NCBI GenBank assembly: GCA_002480735.1
Contig: DLCS01000047.1
Span: 1-6,836 of the forward strand
DNA: 6,836 nt
Direction: 5' to 3'
Origin: Bacillaceae bacterium UBA7792
GTDB lineage: Bacteria; Bacillota; Bacilli; Bacillales; Cytobacillaceae
A model generated the notes under the pieces. That model was not told the DNA's origin and did no database searches. It worked only from the letters and a program-made list of their open reading frames with translations. The position numbers and the translations under genes were made by a program. Shown here in pieces: positions 1-6,836 of the stretch (position 1 is the stretch's first letter; each line of letters begins with the position of its first letter).

Positions 1-183
1 GCATACGGGGGATTTGGACATTTCATCGGGGCATTGGCAAGCTTTGGATTGGCATATGTCGTAGCATTGGAGGATAGCAGCAAGGGGATAGCTATTATGA
101 TCTACTATCCCATCTTTTCACTCATAGGAATTTTGATTGGGAGAAAGTTAGGTCAAAGGAAAGACGTGAAAAAGAGAGCCTGA
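1..183 (+). CDS. C-terminal fragment of an unidentified small membrane protein (5' end outside window)
   Basis: Frame 1 is open from the left edge to a TGA at 181-183 and gives 60 residues. Two hydrophobic stretches are visible, at about fragment residues 5-23 and 30-47. They are joined by a short polar turn (EDSSKG) and followed by a basic tail (RKLGQRKDVKKRA). This is the pattern of an integral membrane protein whose C-terminus faces the cytoplasm by the positive-inside rule. The stop codon lies in the loop of the stem-loop shared with the convergent DUF2207 gene. I do not recognise the family. It does not look like CsbA, the small membrane protein encoded next to uvrBA in B. subtilis. The start and most of the protein are outside the window, so no function can be given. 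That it is a real gene is supported by the long open frame, coherent membrane topology and a stop placed at a terminator; this remains inference. Confidence 0.7.
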   Translation, partial: AYGGFGHFIGALASFGLAYVVALEDSSKGIAIMIYYPIFSLIGILIGRKLGQRKDVKKRA

Positions 184-200
184 AAAAATTCTTGGCTCTC
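169..200 (-). terminator. Intrinsic terminator of the DUF2207 gene, possibly bidirectional
   Basis: A perfect 7-bp inverted repeat pairs GAGAGCC (174-180) with GGCTCTC (194-200). The 13-base loop can itself pair GAA with TTC. Read on the minus strand, the stem is followed directly by five T residues (complement of AAAAA at 169-173), a typical Rho-independent terminator 10 bases after the DUF2207 stop codon. On the + strand the tail is only CTCTTT, so it would be a weaker terminator for the upstream membrane gene, whose stop codon lies in the loop. Confidence 0.8.
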
Positions 201-209
201 CTCTTTAGC

Positions 210-1931
210 TTAGAATGCTCCTGAACCGCCGCCCCCGCCGCCAACTCCGCCTCCAGTCGATGAAGATGATGAGCTGCTTGTGGTTGACTGGCTTGTTTTG
301 TAGGCTGAGTGAAAATGGGTCGATGCATACGGACCGATAAGAAGCATCGTCTGGATGTTCAGAGCATCTCCATGATTGTGTACATGTTCCAAAGGATGCT
401 TGAAGGACTGAACAAATTCTTTGTTCTTCTCGATGATCCCCTCATCCTTCATGCCAATGCCATAAATAAACCCTCGCATCTGTTCGTCATTGGTGAGATC
501 TTCCCATTCCTTCAGGGACAGCTTCGGTAGCCCCTTCTCCAAAAATCGCCATTCCTTAACGATCATCCATCCATCCCATGATTTCGTTATATAGGATGCG
601 GCAAGAACGAAATAAGTAACAGCTAGAATAAGTGCTGCGGTAAACCATCCAAACAAATCATAAATAGGGAATAGGAACAGAAATGGAAACAATAGTAAGC
701 CGGCAATCAAAAGGAACAGGCGGGTTCCTGCATTTTGATCATACAGCTTCTTCCCCTTTATTTCTTGACGTATGGCTTGCTGCCATTTTAAGGTTTGAGT
801 CTGGAATTTTTCATGATTCTTTTTCTTCATCATATAGGTTCTGAGATTATCAAATGTAAATTCGTCCCCCGTACCGATTTCATTGAAGAGGAAATCCACT
901 AATACTTGTTCATGCTTCAACAACCCACCACTACGTTTGACAAGCTGAAAACGGTTGTCCTCCATTTTGACAACATAGCCTCTCCTAACTAAATCAAGAA
1001 GTGCTGCTGACATCGCCTCACCGGGTTGATAGGAGGTCCCTTTGATAAATAGAATGGTAGCGGGGAGGCTAAGCTTCTCATCAGGGATGAAGAAAGCCTG
1101 TTGGATGGCTTGCTCAACGCCTAATTTTTTCATTCGTTCTCTTATGATCATCTGGATAATGGTAATCAGTAATAGGGCAGAAAATATCGGTATGATGAAC
1201 AGTGCGATTTTAGAGAGCTTCTCTCTCATTTTCATGTCCGCAACTGCTTGTTCATAGAGCTTTTTCTTCGCTCCCAATATCTCTTCCTTCATCATTTTAT
1301 CTGCTGTTATAGTTGCCCCTGGAAAAAGGGCAGCATTGTAGGCGACGCGAATATCGCCATTTTCACCAGAGGGAACCTCGCCGAGCTGGAACAGGACCGA
1401 GCCATCTGCTAACATCTCTTCCTTGTCAAAGGCCGTATCATATCCAAAAGCAATGACATCTTTTGTCTCTTTTGGCGGATGGATGATAATATTCATTTTG
1501 TCATAACTGGATTCATTTCGGTCATCAAAGAAAGGCCAATAAAATTCAGCTACATCTGCATATACGTCGACTCCGTTTTTAATGGTATAGGCAATCTCAA
1601 CCGTAATGGTTTCATCCTTGCCCTTGCGGTGGATTTTGTATAGATCTTCCTCTTTCTCAACCCGCAGCGACTTTCCGTTCTCAGTCGCCTTTAGCTTCAT
1701 GATTTTCGTTCCGTTCTTTGGAACAATTTCTCTAGTGATTCCATTAAATTTTCCGTCAAATGCATAGGTGTGTTTTTCCGTTACCGCTACATCCCCATTC
1801 TCCTGTAAGTAGGCATCGATTTGGACACCGGTAATGGAATAATCAACTGCATAACTGACGCTTGGAAAAAAGAATGGGACCACAATAGCACCTATGAAAA
1901 GCACTAGGAAAGCTTTCAACCTCCATCTCAT
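210..1931 (-). CDS. DUF2207 (YciQ-like) membrane protein with signal peptide and Gly-rich tail
   Basis: This 573-residue protein is read on the minus strand and is assigned to the DUF2207 family by overall architecture and local sequence. The biochemical role of that family is not established. The order is: signal peptide at residues 1-28 (basic MRWRLK, hydrophobic core, cleavage after SYA); an exported beta-rich domain at about 29-210, containing FYWPFFDDRN; a likely helical linker; a membrane segment at about 242-263; a cytoplasmic part with the family-like stretch SYQPGEAMSAALLDLVRRGY (300-319), probably a small winged-helix-like fold; a membrane hairpin at about 404-425 and 427-448; and a cytoplasmic end with a Ser run (about 552-558) and GGGVGGGGGG before SGAF. 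The glycine-rich end is common in the family. The start at 1931 is chosen because GGAGGTG lies 6 bases upstream and the signal peptide begins there. A longer reading to 2024 would bury the signal peptide. The gene is single, convergent with the left-hand gene and divergent from uvrB. Whether it has any link to DNA repair is unknown. Confidence 0.85.
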   Translation of the reverse strand: MRWRLKAFLVLFIGAIVVPFFFPSVSYAVDYSITGVQIDAYLQENGDVAVTEKHTYAFDGKFNGITREIVPKNGTKIMKLKATENGKSLRVEKEEDLYKIHRKGKDETITVEIAYTIKNGVDVYADVAEFYWPFFDDRNESSYDKMNIIIHPPKETKDVIAFGYDTAFDKEEMLADGSVLFQLGEVPSGENGDIRVAYNAALFPGATITADKMMKEEILGAKKKLYEQAVADMKMREKLSKIALFIIPIFSALLLITIIQMIIRERMKKLGVEQAIQQAFFIPDEKLSLPATILFIKGTSYQPGEAMSAALLDLVRRGYVVKMEDNRFQLVKRSGGLLKHEQVLVDFLFNEIGTGDEFTFDNLRTYMMKKKNHEKFQTQTLKWQQAIRQEIKGKKLYDQNAGTRLFLLIAGLLLFPFLFLFPIYDLFGWFTAALILAVTYFVLAASYITKSWDGWMIVKEWRFLEKGLPKLSLKEWEDLTNDEQMRGFIYGIGMKDEGIIEKNKEFVQSFKHPLEHVHNHGDALNIQTMLLIGPYASTHFHSAYKTSQSTTSSSSSSSTGGGVGGGGGGSGAF

Positions 1932-1937
1932 CACGAA

Positions 1938-1944
1938 CACCTCC
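1938..1944 (-). promoter_or_regulatory. Ribosome binding site of the DUF2207 gene
   Basis: The minus strand reads GGAGGTG here, a near-perfect anti-16S match, with 6 bases (TTCGTG) before the ATG at 1931. It decides between several in-frame ATG codons (1931, 1946, 1985 and 2024); none of the upstream ones has a comparable site. Confidence 0.85.
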
Positions 1945-1995
1945 ATCTTTTTATTAATACGTAGGATACGAATATAAAGTTTCATTGATATTTCA

Positions 1996-2087
1996 GCCTT
2001 ATATGTGTACGTGAATAGGGGCAATTATTAAAATTGCCCTTCCTTAGTTTCGGTACGAAAACTCTCGTGAACGTACACGTATAAGGC
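1996..2087. repeat. Nested inverted repeat: 17-bp outer stem enclosing two hairpins
   Basis: The outer arms are 1996-2012 (begins GCCTTATA, ends GTACGT) and 2071-2087 (begins ACGTAC, ends TATAAGGC). They pair over 17 positions with one imperfect pair, which is T-G if read as + strand RNA. Inside are two separate hairpins. The first pairs 2017-2026 with 2032-2041 around a 5-base loop (core GGGCAATT/AATTGCCC). The second pairs AGTTTCG (2046-2052) with CGAAAACT (2056-2063) around GTA, with one bulged A. If transcribed it could fold as a three-way junction. It lies between the divergent DUF2207 and uvrB genes. It could be a structured leader of the DUF2207 mRNA, a small non-coding RNA or a small mobile repeat; the sequence alone does not decide. 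Confidence 0.75.
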
Positions 2088-2088
2088 G

Positions 2089-2117
2089 ATATTAAAAGCA
2101 ACAATTAAATATAACAA
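2089..2117 (-). promoter_or_regulatory. Candidate promoter of the DUF2207 gene
   Basis: On the minus strand TTGTTA (complement of 2112-2117, 4 of 6 to the -35 consensus) is followed after exactly 17 bases by TAATAT (complement of 2089-2094, 4 of 6 to the -10 consensus). Transcription would begin near 2082, just inside the outer arm of the nested inverted repeat. The leader would then be about 150 bases and carry nearly all of that structure. Both boxes are only moderate matches in an AT-rich region, so this is a candidate only. Confidence 0.4.
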
Positions 2118-2134
2118 AGCTTTACATAAAAAAA

Positions 2135-2148
2135 CGAATATTCGTTCG
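2135..2148 (+). promoter_or_regulatory. LexA (DinR) operator, SOS box of uvrBA
   Basis: CGAATATTCGTTCG fits the Gram-positive LexA pattern CGAAC-N4-GTTCG with one difference in the half-sites (T for C at position 5). It overlaps a perfect 12-base palindrome, ACGAATATTCGT, at 2134-2145. uvrBA is a known member of the LexA regulon in B. subtilis, so the match is in the expected place, 76 bases before the uvrB start codon. LexA bound here should hold the operon at a low level until RecA-ssDNA filaments trigger LexA self-cleavage. Confidence 0.85.
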
Positions 2149-2150
2149 CA

Positions 2151-2186
2151 TATTATTGGTTAGTTTTTGGATGTTTGTGGTAGAAT
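2151..2186 (+). promoter_or_regulatory. Probable uvrBA promoter region
   Basis: The best candidate -10 is TAGAAT (2181-2186), preceded by TG at 2178-2179, an extended -10 of SigA type. A weak -35, TTGGTT (2156-2161), lies 19 bases upstream. Transcription would start near 2193, giving a leader of about 31 bases. An alternative is TATTAT (2151-2156, 5 of 6) as -10, with the LexA box just upstream of it. TTTACA (2121-2126) is a good -35 but sits 24 bases from TATTAT, too far for a normal SigA promoter. The exact promoter is therefore uncertain, but one in this interval is required for the operon and either choice lies close to the LexA box. Confidence 0.45.
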
Positions 2187-2223
2187 GGGAATATGAATTT
2201 TACGGGGAGAAGGTGGAGTATAA

Positions 2224-4203
2224 GTGAAGGATCAATTTGAGTTAGTCTCCAAATATTCACCACAAGGGGATCAGCCAGAAGCGATTCGTCAGCTTGTTGA
2301 AGGAATCCGTGAAGGAAAGAAGCATCAAACCTTGCTAGGCGCAACAGGAACGGGAAAAACCTTCACGATTTCTAATGTAATTAAGGAAATCAACAAGCCG
2401 ACATTGGTCATTGCCCATAACAAAACCCTTGCTGGGCAACTATACAGTGAATTCAAAGAGTTCTTTCCGAATAATGCTGTTGAATATTTTGTCAGCTATT
2501 ACGATTATTATCAGCCAGAGGCCTATGTGCCATCGACAGATACCTTCATCGAAAAGGATGCCAGCATTAATGATGAAATTGACAAGCTTCGTCACTCTGC
2601 TACTTCGTCCTTATTTGAACGGAAGGATGTTATCATCATCGCCAGCGTATCCTGCATCTACGGTCTCGGTTCTCCAGAGGAATACCGGGAGCTCGTCCTC
2701 TCCTTAAGAACGGGGATGGAAATTGAACGGAATCAGCTCTTGCATCGATTGGTTGATATCCAATATGAACGGAATGACATCAACTTTCAGCGCGGAACCT
2801 TCCGTGTGCGCGGGGATGTCGTTGAGATTTTTCCAGCCTCAAAGGATGAGCATTGTTTGAGAGTTGAATTTTTCGGGGATGAAATTGACCGCATTCGCGA
2901 AGTCGATGCGCTAACAGGGGAAATTATCGGTGAGCGTGAGCATGTCGCCATTTTTCCAGCTTCTCACTTCGTTACTCGGGAAGAAAAGATGCGTGTCGCC
3001 ATTGAGAATATTGAACAGGAGCTGGAGGAGAGGCTGAAGGAGTTAAGGGAGAATGACAAGCTCCTTGAAGCCCAGCGGCTTGAGCAAAGAACCCGATACG
3101 ATTTGGAAATGATGAGAGAAATGGGCTTTTGCTCAGGGATTGAAAACTATTCTAGGCATTTGACATTAAGGCCACCAGGTTCTACACCATACACACTTTT
3201 GGACTATTTTCCGAAGGATTTTCTCATGGTCATTGATGAATCCCATGTGACCCTGCCACAGGTGCGAGGTATGTATAACGGGGACCAAGCCAGAAAGCAG
3301 GTCCTTGTTGATCATGGCTTCCGTCTCCCGTCGGCCATGGATAACCGTCCGCTGAAATTTGATGAATTTGAGGATCATATTAACCAGATCATTTATGTTT
3401 CAGCGACTCCAGGTCCCTATGAAATCGAGCATACTCCGAAGATGGTGGAGCAAATTATCCGTCCAACCGGACTCTTGGATCCAATTATTGATGTTCGGCC
3501 GATTGAGGGACAAATTGATGATTTAATCGGAGAAATTCAGGAGCGAGTAAAGCGCAATGAGCGCGTGCTTGTCACGACCTTAACGAAAAAAATGTCAGAG
3601 GATTTAACCGATTACTTAAAAGAGATTGGCATCAAGGTGCAGTATTTGCATTCCGAGGTTAAAACGCTCGAACGAATTGAAATTATTCGAGAGCTACGAC
3701 TTGGAAAATATGATGTTCTTGTTGGAATCAACCTTTTACGAGAAGGCTTGGATATTCCTGAGGTTTCCTTAGTGACGATTCTGGATGCCGATAAGGAAGG
3801 CTTCCTCCGTTCTGAACGTTCGCTGATCCAGACGATCGGTCGGGCGGCTCGTAACGCCAATGGCCATGTCATCATGTATGCGGATCGGATCACGAATTCG
3901 ATGGAGCTTGCCATTAATGAAACGAAGCGTCGTCGTGAAATTCAAGAGGAATATAACCGAAAGCATGGCATCACACCGATGACGATCCAAAAGGATATTC
4001 GTGATGCCATCCGTGCAACGATTGCGGCGGAGGAAACAGAAGAGTACACAGCAACCCAGAAGCTTGGAAAGCTAAACAAGAAGGAAAGAGAAAAAGTGAT
4101 TTCCGATATGGAAAAGGAAATGAAGGAAGCAGCAAAAGCCCTCAACTTCGAAAGAGCGGCTGAATTGCGTGATCTCATTTTAGAGTTGAAGGCGGAAGGA
4201 TGA
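2224..4203 (+). CDS. uvrB: UvrABC excinuclease subunit B (damage verification helicase)
   Basis: This 659-residue protein is the normal length for Bacillus UvrB. UvrB receives the lesion from UvrA, clamps one strand behind a beta-hairpin using ATP, and recruits UvrC for dual incision in nucleotide excision repair. Visible parts in order: Walker A GATGTGKT (39-46); the tyrosine-rich beta-hairpin [10 protein letters not shown] (92-101) that probes damage; the UvrA-contacting domain 2, with [15 protein letters not shown] near 190-204; the helicase Walker B box DESH (338-341); [10 protein letters not shown] (391-400); QTIGRAARN (536-544), the arginine-bearing helicase motif VI; and the C-terminal UVR motif [13 protein letters not shown] (638-650) that binds UvrC. 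All key residues are intact. The start is GTG. An in-frame TAA directly before it (2221-2223) excludes a longer N-terminus, and AAGGTGG (2210-2216) lies 7 bases upstream. It is the first gene of the uvrBA operon under the LexA box at 2135. Confidence 0.98.
   Translation: MKDQFELVSKYSPQGDQPEAIRQLVEGIREGKKHQTLLGATGTGKTFTISNVIKEINKPTLVIAHNKTLAGQLYSEFKEFFPNNAVEYFVSYYDYYQPEAYVPSTDTFIEKDASINDEIDKLRHSATSSLFERKDVIIIASVSCIYGLGSPEEYRELVLSLRTGMEIERNQLLHRLVDIQYERNDINFQRGTFRVRGDVVEIFPASKDEHCLRVEFFGDEIDRIREVDALTGEIIGEREHVAIFPASHFVTREEKMRVAIENIEQELEERLKELRENDKLLEAQRLEQRTRYDLEMMREMGFCSGIENYSRHLTLRPPGSTPYTLLDYFPKDFLMVIDESHVTLPQVRGMYNGDQARKQVLVDHGFRLPSAMDNRPLKFDEFEDHINQIIYVSATPGPYEIEHTPKMVEQIIRPTGLLDPIIDVRPIEGQIDDLIGEIQERVKRNERVLVTTLTKKMSEDLTDYLKEIGIKVQYLHSEVKTLERIEIIRELRLGKYDVLVGINLLREGLDIPEVSLVTILDADKEGFLRSERSLIQTIGRAARNANGHVIMYADRITNSMELAINETKRRREIQEEYNRKHGITPMTIQKDIRDAIRATIAAEETEEYTATQKLGKLNKKEREKVISDMEKEMKEAAKALNFERAAELRDLILELKAEG
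4189..4200 (+). promoter_or_regulatory. Ribosome binding site of uvrA inside the end of uvrB
   Basis: AAGGCGGAAGGA is the last purine-rich stretch of uvrB, before its TGA, and ends 10 bases before the uvrA ATG at 4211. The best core is GGAAGGA. The site and the 7-base gap between the genes suggest translational coupling, with ribosomes finishing uvrB beside the uvrA start. Confidence 0.6.
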
Positions 4204-4210
4204 CGAAGCA

Positions 4211-6836
4211 ATGGCAATGGAGAAATTAATTGTAAAAGGGGCTCGGGCACACAATTTAAAAAATCTGGATGTCACTATTCCAAGAGATAAGCTTGTTGTG
4301 CTGACAGGACTTTCTGGTTCAGGGAAGTCCTCTTTGGCCTTTGATACCATTTATGCAGAGGGACAACGTCGCTATGTCGAATCCTTATCTGCCTATGCAA
4401 GACAATTTTTAGGACAAATGGACAAGCCGGATGTCGATTCGATTGAAGGATTGTCTCCGGCGATTTCAATTGATCAGAAAACAACGAGCCGAAATCCTCG
4501 ATCTACCGTTGGTACGGTAACGGAAATCTATGATTATTTGCGTCTCTTGTTTGCCCGAATTGGACGGCCAACCTGTCCAAATCATGGTATCGAGATTACC
4601 TCACAAACGATTGAGCAAATGGTCGATCGAATTCTGGAATATCCGGAAAGAACAAAGCTTCAAGTGCTTGCCCCCATTGTTTCTGGGAAAAAGGGAGCCC
4701 ATGTTAAAACCCTTGAGGACATTAAGAAACAGGGCTTTGTTCGCGTTCGTATTGATGGAGAGATGTTCGACCTTGGCGATGAGGTCGAGCTTGATAAGAA
4801 CAAAAAGCACTCCATTGAAGTAGTCGTCGATCGGATTGTCATTAAAGAGGGGATTAGTGCGCGCTTGTCTGATTCACTGGAAACAGCCTTAAAGCTAGGA
4901 GAAGGCCGAGTCATCATTGATGTAATTGGACAAGAGGAGCTATTATTTAGTGAACTTCACGCTTGTCCGATTTGTGGTTTTTCGATCGGGGCATTGGAGC
5001 CAAGAATGTTCTCCTTTAATAGTCCGTTCGGAGCTTGTCCTGATTGCGATGGACTTGGCTCGAAGCTTGAGGTGGATGTGGATTTGGTAATCCCAAATCG
5101 TGAATTGTCTTTAAAAGAAGGGGCAATCGCTGCTTGGGAACCGACCAGCTCCCAATATTATCCACAGCTGCTTGAGGCCGTATGCACCCACTACGGCATC
5201 GACATGAATATTCCGTTCGGAGAGCTTCCGAAGGAGCAGGCGGATAAAATACTATATGGCTCTGGGGAAGAAAAGATCTTCTTCCATTATGAAAATGATT
5301 TCGGACAGGTACGTGAAAACTGGATTCAATTTGAAGGGGTCATTCCGAATGTGGAACGGCGCTATAAAGACACAAGCTCTGATTATATTCGAGAGCAAAT
5401 GGAAAAGTACATGGCCGAACAGCCTTGTCCAACCTGTAAGGGAGAACGCCTGAAAAAAGAGAGCTTAGCAGTCCTAATTGATGGGGAGAATATCGGGTTT
5501 ATCACCTCCCTATCAATTCGGGAAGCATTTGATAAAATCGATGGCATCACGCTAACGGATAAAGAAAAGCAAATTGCCAATGTCATTTTCCGCGAAATTC
5601 GGGAGCGGTTAGGATTTCTCGTTAATGTTGGCTTAGATTATTTAACCCTCAATCGTGCAGCCGGTACACTATCCGGCGGGGAAGCCCAGAGGATTAGACT
5701 TGCGACTCAAATCGGGTCACGCCTAACAGGAGTTCTTTATATTTTGGATGAGCCTTCAATCGGCTTGCATCAACGGGATAATGATCGCTTGATTGATACG
5801 CTCAAGAGCATGCGTGATATCGGGAATACGCTGCTAGTCGTTGAGCATGATGAGGACACGATGCTCGCAGCCGATTACTTAATCGACGTAGGACCAGGAG
5901 CAGGTGTCCACGGTGGGGAAATTGTTTCTGCAGGGACTCCGGAAGAAGTGATGAATGATCCGAGATCGCTCACAGGACAATACCTGTCAGGGAAAAAATT
6001 CATTCCACTTCCAAACGAACGCCGTAAGTCCGACGGGCGCTTTATCGAAATTAAAGGAGCCAAGGAAAACAACTTAAAAAATATTAATGTCAAATTTCCG
6101 CTTGGTATGTTTATTGCGGTAACTGGAGTGTCAGGCTCTGGGAAGAGTACGCTTGTTAACGAAATTTTACACAAGGCCCTAGCTCAGCAGCTGAATCGTG
6201 CCAAAACAAGACCTGGACAGCATAAGGAAATCAAGGGGCTTGAGCATCTCGATAAGGTCATTGATATTGACCAATCGCCAATTGGTCGGACCCCGCGCTC
6301 CAATCCTGCCACCTATACAGGGGTGTTTGATGATATTCGCGATGTTTTTTCAGCAACTAATGAGGCAAAGGTTCGTGGCTACAAAAAGGGTCGCTTCAGC
6401 TTCAATGTGAAGGGCGGCCGTTGCGAGGCATGTCGCGGGGATGGAATCATCAAAATCGAAATGCACTTCCTCCCAGATGTGTATGTCCCATGTGAGGTCT
6501 GCCATGGAAAGCGCTATAATCGGGAGACGCTAGAGGTCAAATATAAAGGCAAGAGCATTTCAGAAATATTGGATATGACGGTGGAGGATGCTCTCCAATT
6601 TTTCGAAAACATTCCAAAAATCCATCGCAAGATGCAGACATTATATGATGTAGGGCTAGGCTACATTACCTTAGGGCAACCGGCAACCACCCTATCTGGT
6701 GGAGAGGCTCAGCGCGTCAAGCTTGCTTCCGAGCTTCATCGTCGTTCGACGGGTCGCTCGCTCTACATCCTTGATGAGCCGACAACAGGGAGGCGTGTGG
6801 ATGATATTCTACGATTGCTAGTGGTGCCCCAGCGTC
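4211..6836 (+). CDS. uvrA: UvrABC excinuclease subunit A (ABC-type damage sensor), 3' end cut by window
   Basis: The frame is open from ATG at 4211 to the right edge: 875 codons plus one base. Bacillus UvrA is about 957 residues, so some 80 C-terminal residues are missing. UvrA dimers scan DNA for helix distortion and load UvrB. Visible parts in order: Walker A of ATPase I, GLSGSGKS (33-40); cysteine pairs C252/C255 and C276/C279 and C406-P-T-C409; ABC signature LSGGEAQ (487-493) and Walker [12 protein letters not shown] with D513/E514; Walker A of ATPase [11 protein letters not shown] (639-647); the DNA-contacting zinc module C738/C741 and C761/C764; second signature LSGGEAQ (828-834); and Walker B LDEPTTG with D855/E856. 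The N-terminus [16 protein letters not shown] aligns with the B. subtilis start, supporting 4211 over the ATG at 4217. The frame has no internal stops or frameshifts. Residues 861-862 read RR where the family has LH, with two more atypical residues nearby (L867, P873), probably from poor sequence at the edge. It is the second gene of the uvrBA operon. Confidence 0.97.
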   Translation, partial: MAMEKLIVKGARAHNLKNLDVTIPRDKLVVLTGLSGSGKSSLAFDTIYAEGQRRYVESLSAYARQFLGQMDKPDVDSIEGLSPAISIDQKTTSRNPRSTVGTVTEIYDYLRLLFARIGRPTCPNHGIEITSQTIEQMVDRILEYPERTKLQVLAPIVSGKKGAHVKTLEDIKKQGFVRVRIDGEMFDLGDEVELDKNKKHSIEVVVDRIVIKEGISARLSDSLETALKLGEGRVIIDVIGQEELLFSELHACPICGFSIGALEPRMFSFNSPFGACPDCDGLGSKLEVDVDLVIPNRELSLKEGAIAAWEPTSSQYYPQLLEAVCTHYGIDMNIPFGELPKEQADKILYGSGEEKIFFHYENDFGQVRENWIQFEGVIPNVERRYKDTSSDYIREQMEKYMAEQPCPTCKGERLKKESLAVLIDGENIGFITSLSIREAFDKIDGITLTDKEKQIANVIFREIRERLGFLVNVGLDYLTLNRAAGTLSGGEAQRIRLATQIGSRLTGVLYILDEPSIGLHQRDNDRLIDTLKSMRDIGNTLLVVEHDEDTMLAADYLIDVGPGAGVHGGEIVSAGTPEEVMNDPRSLTGQYLSGKKFIPLPNERRKSDGRFIEIKGAKENNLKNINVKFPLGMFIAVTGVSGSGKSTLVNEILHKALAQQLNRAKTRPGQHKEIKGLEHLDKVIDIDQSPIGRTPRSNPATYTGVFDDIRDVFSATNEAKVRGYKKGRFSFNVKGGRCEACRGDGIIKIEMHFLPDVYVPCEVCHGKRYNRETLEVKYKGKSISEILDMTVEDALQFFENIPKIHRKMQTLYDVGLGYITLGQPATTLSGGEAQRVKLASELHRRSTGRSLYILDEPTTGRRVDDILRLLVVPQR

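Noticed and set aside
217..245. GC-rich repeat tract as a CRISPR-like or microsatellite element
   Set aside because: It simply encodes the glycine-rich C-terminus of the DUF2207 protein, with no spacer-repeat organisation.
309..1257. Open frames on the + strand within the DUF2207 gene (309-530 and 1042-1257)
   Set aside because: They are short antisense shadows of a well-supported gene, with no recognisable domain and no convincing ribosome binding site.
1932..2024. Longer N-terminus for the DUF2207 protein, beginning at ATG 2024, 1985 or 1946
   Set aside because: It would place up to 31 extra residues before a clear signal peptide, it runs through part of the inverted-repeat region, and only the ATG at 1931 has a strong ribosome binding site (GGAGGTG, 6 bases upstream).
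2017..2041. Hairpin GGGCAATT/AATTGCCC as an intrinsic terminator
   Set aside because: Neither strand has a run of T directly after the stem (TTCCTTAG on +, CTATTC on minus), so it fits better as part of the larger nested structure.
2121..2126. TTTACA as the -35 of the uvrB promoter
   Set aside because: The nearest acceptable -10 boxes are 22-24 bases downstream, too far for SigA, so it is noted only as an alternative.
3166..4484. Several minus-strand frames of 69-102 codons across uvrB and the start of uvrA
   Set aside because: They lie antisense to intact, highly conserved coding sequence and their translations resemble no known protein. Their openness follows from the codon use of the + strand genes.
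4530..6410. Short frames on both strands inside uvrA
   Set aside because: The uvrA frame is continuous from 4211 to the edge with all expected motifs, so these are out-of-frame shadows.

Overview
The window looks like chromosomal DNA from a Bacillus-like member of the Bacillaceae. UvrB and UvrA follow the Bacillus subtilis proteins almost residue for residue as I recall them. A Bacillus-type LexA (DinR) box lies upstream of uvrB, and the genes have strong purine-rich ribosome binding sites. I cannot name the genus or species from this sequence.

Layout from left to right: (1) positions 1-183 hold the C-terminal 60 codons of an unrecognised small membrane protein on the + strand. (2) A stem-loop at 169-200 ends the convergent minus-strand gene. 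(3) Positions 210-1931 on the minus strand encode a DUF2207 (YciQ-like) membrane protein with a signal peptide, three further membrane segments and a Ser/Gly-rich tail. (4) The intergenic region 1932-2223 holds a nested inverted-repeat structure (1996-2087), a candidate minus-strand promoter, the LexA box (2135-2148) and the probable uvrB promoter. (5) uvrB lies at 2224-4203 on the + strand. (6) uvrA starts 7 bases later, at 4211, and runs off the right edge after 875 codons, roughly 80 short of the usual C-terminus.

uvrB and uvrA form a tightly spaced, SOS-controlled operon. UvrA finds the DNA lesion and loads UvrB, which verifies the damage and recruits UvrC through its C-terminal UVR motif. 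The DUF2207 gene is transcribed divergently; its function is unknown and nothing in the sequence ties it to repair. In B. subtilis the gene directly upstream of uvrBA is, from memory, csbA, and no csbA is seen here.

Most of the window is ordinary, and I see no new multi-gene system. The points worth a second look are the structured element between the divergent genes and a cluster of atypical codons in the last ~46 bases of uvrA, which most likely reflects poor sequence at a contig end.
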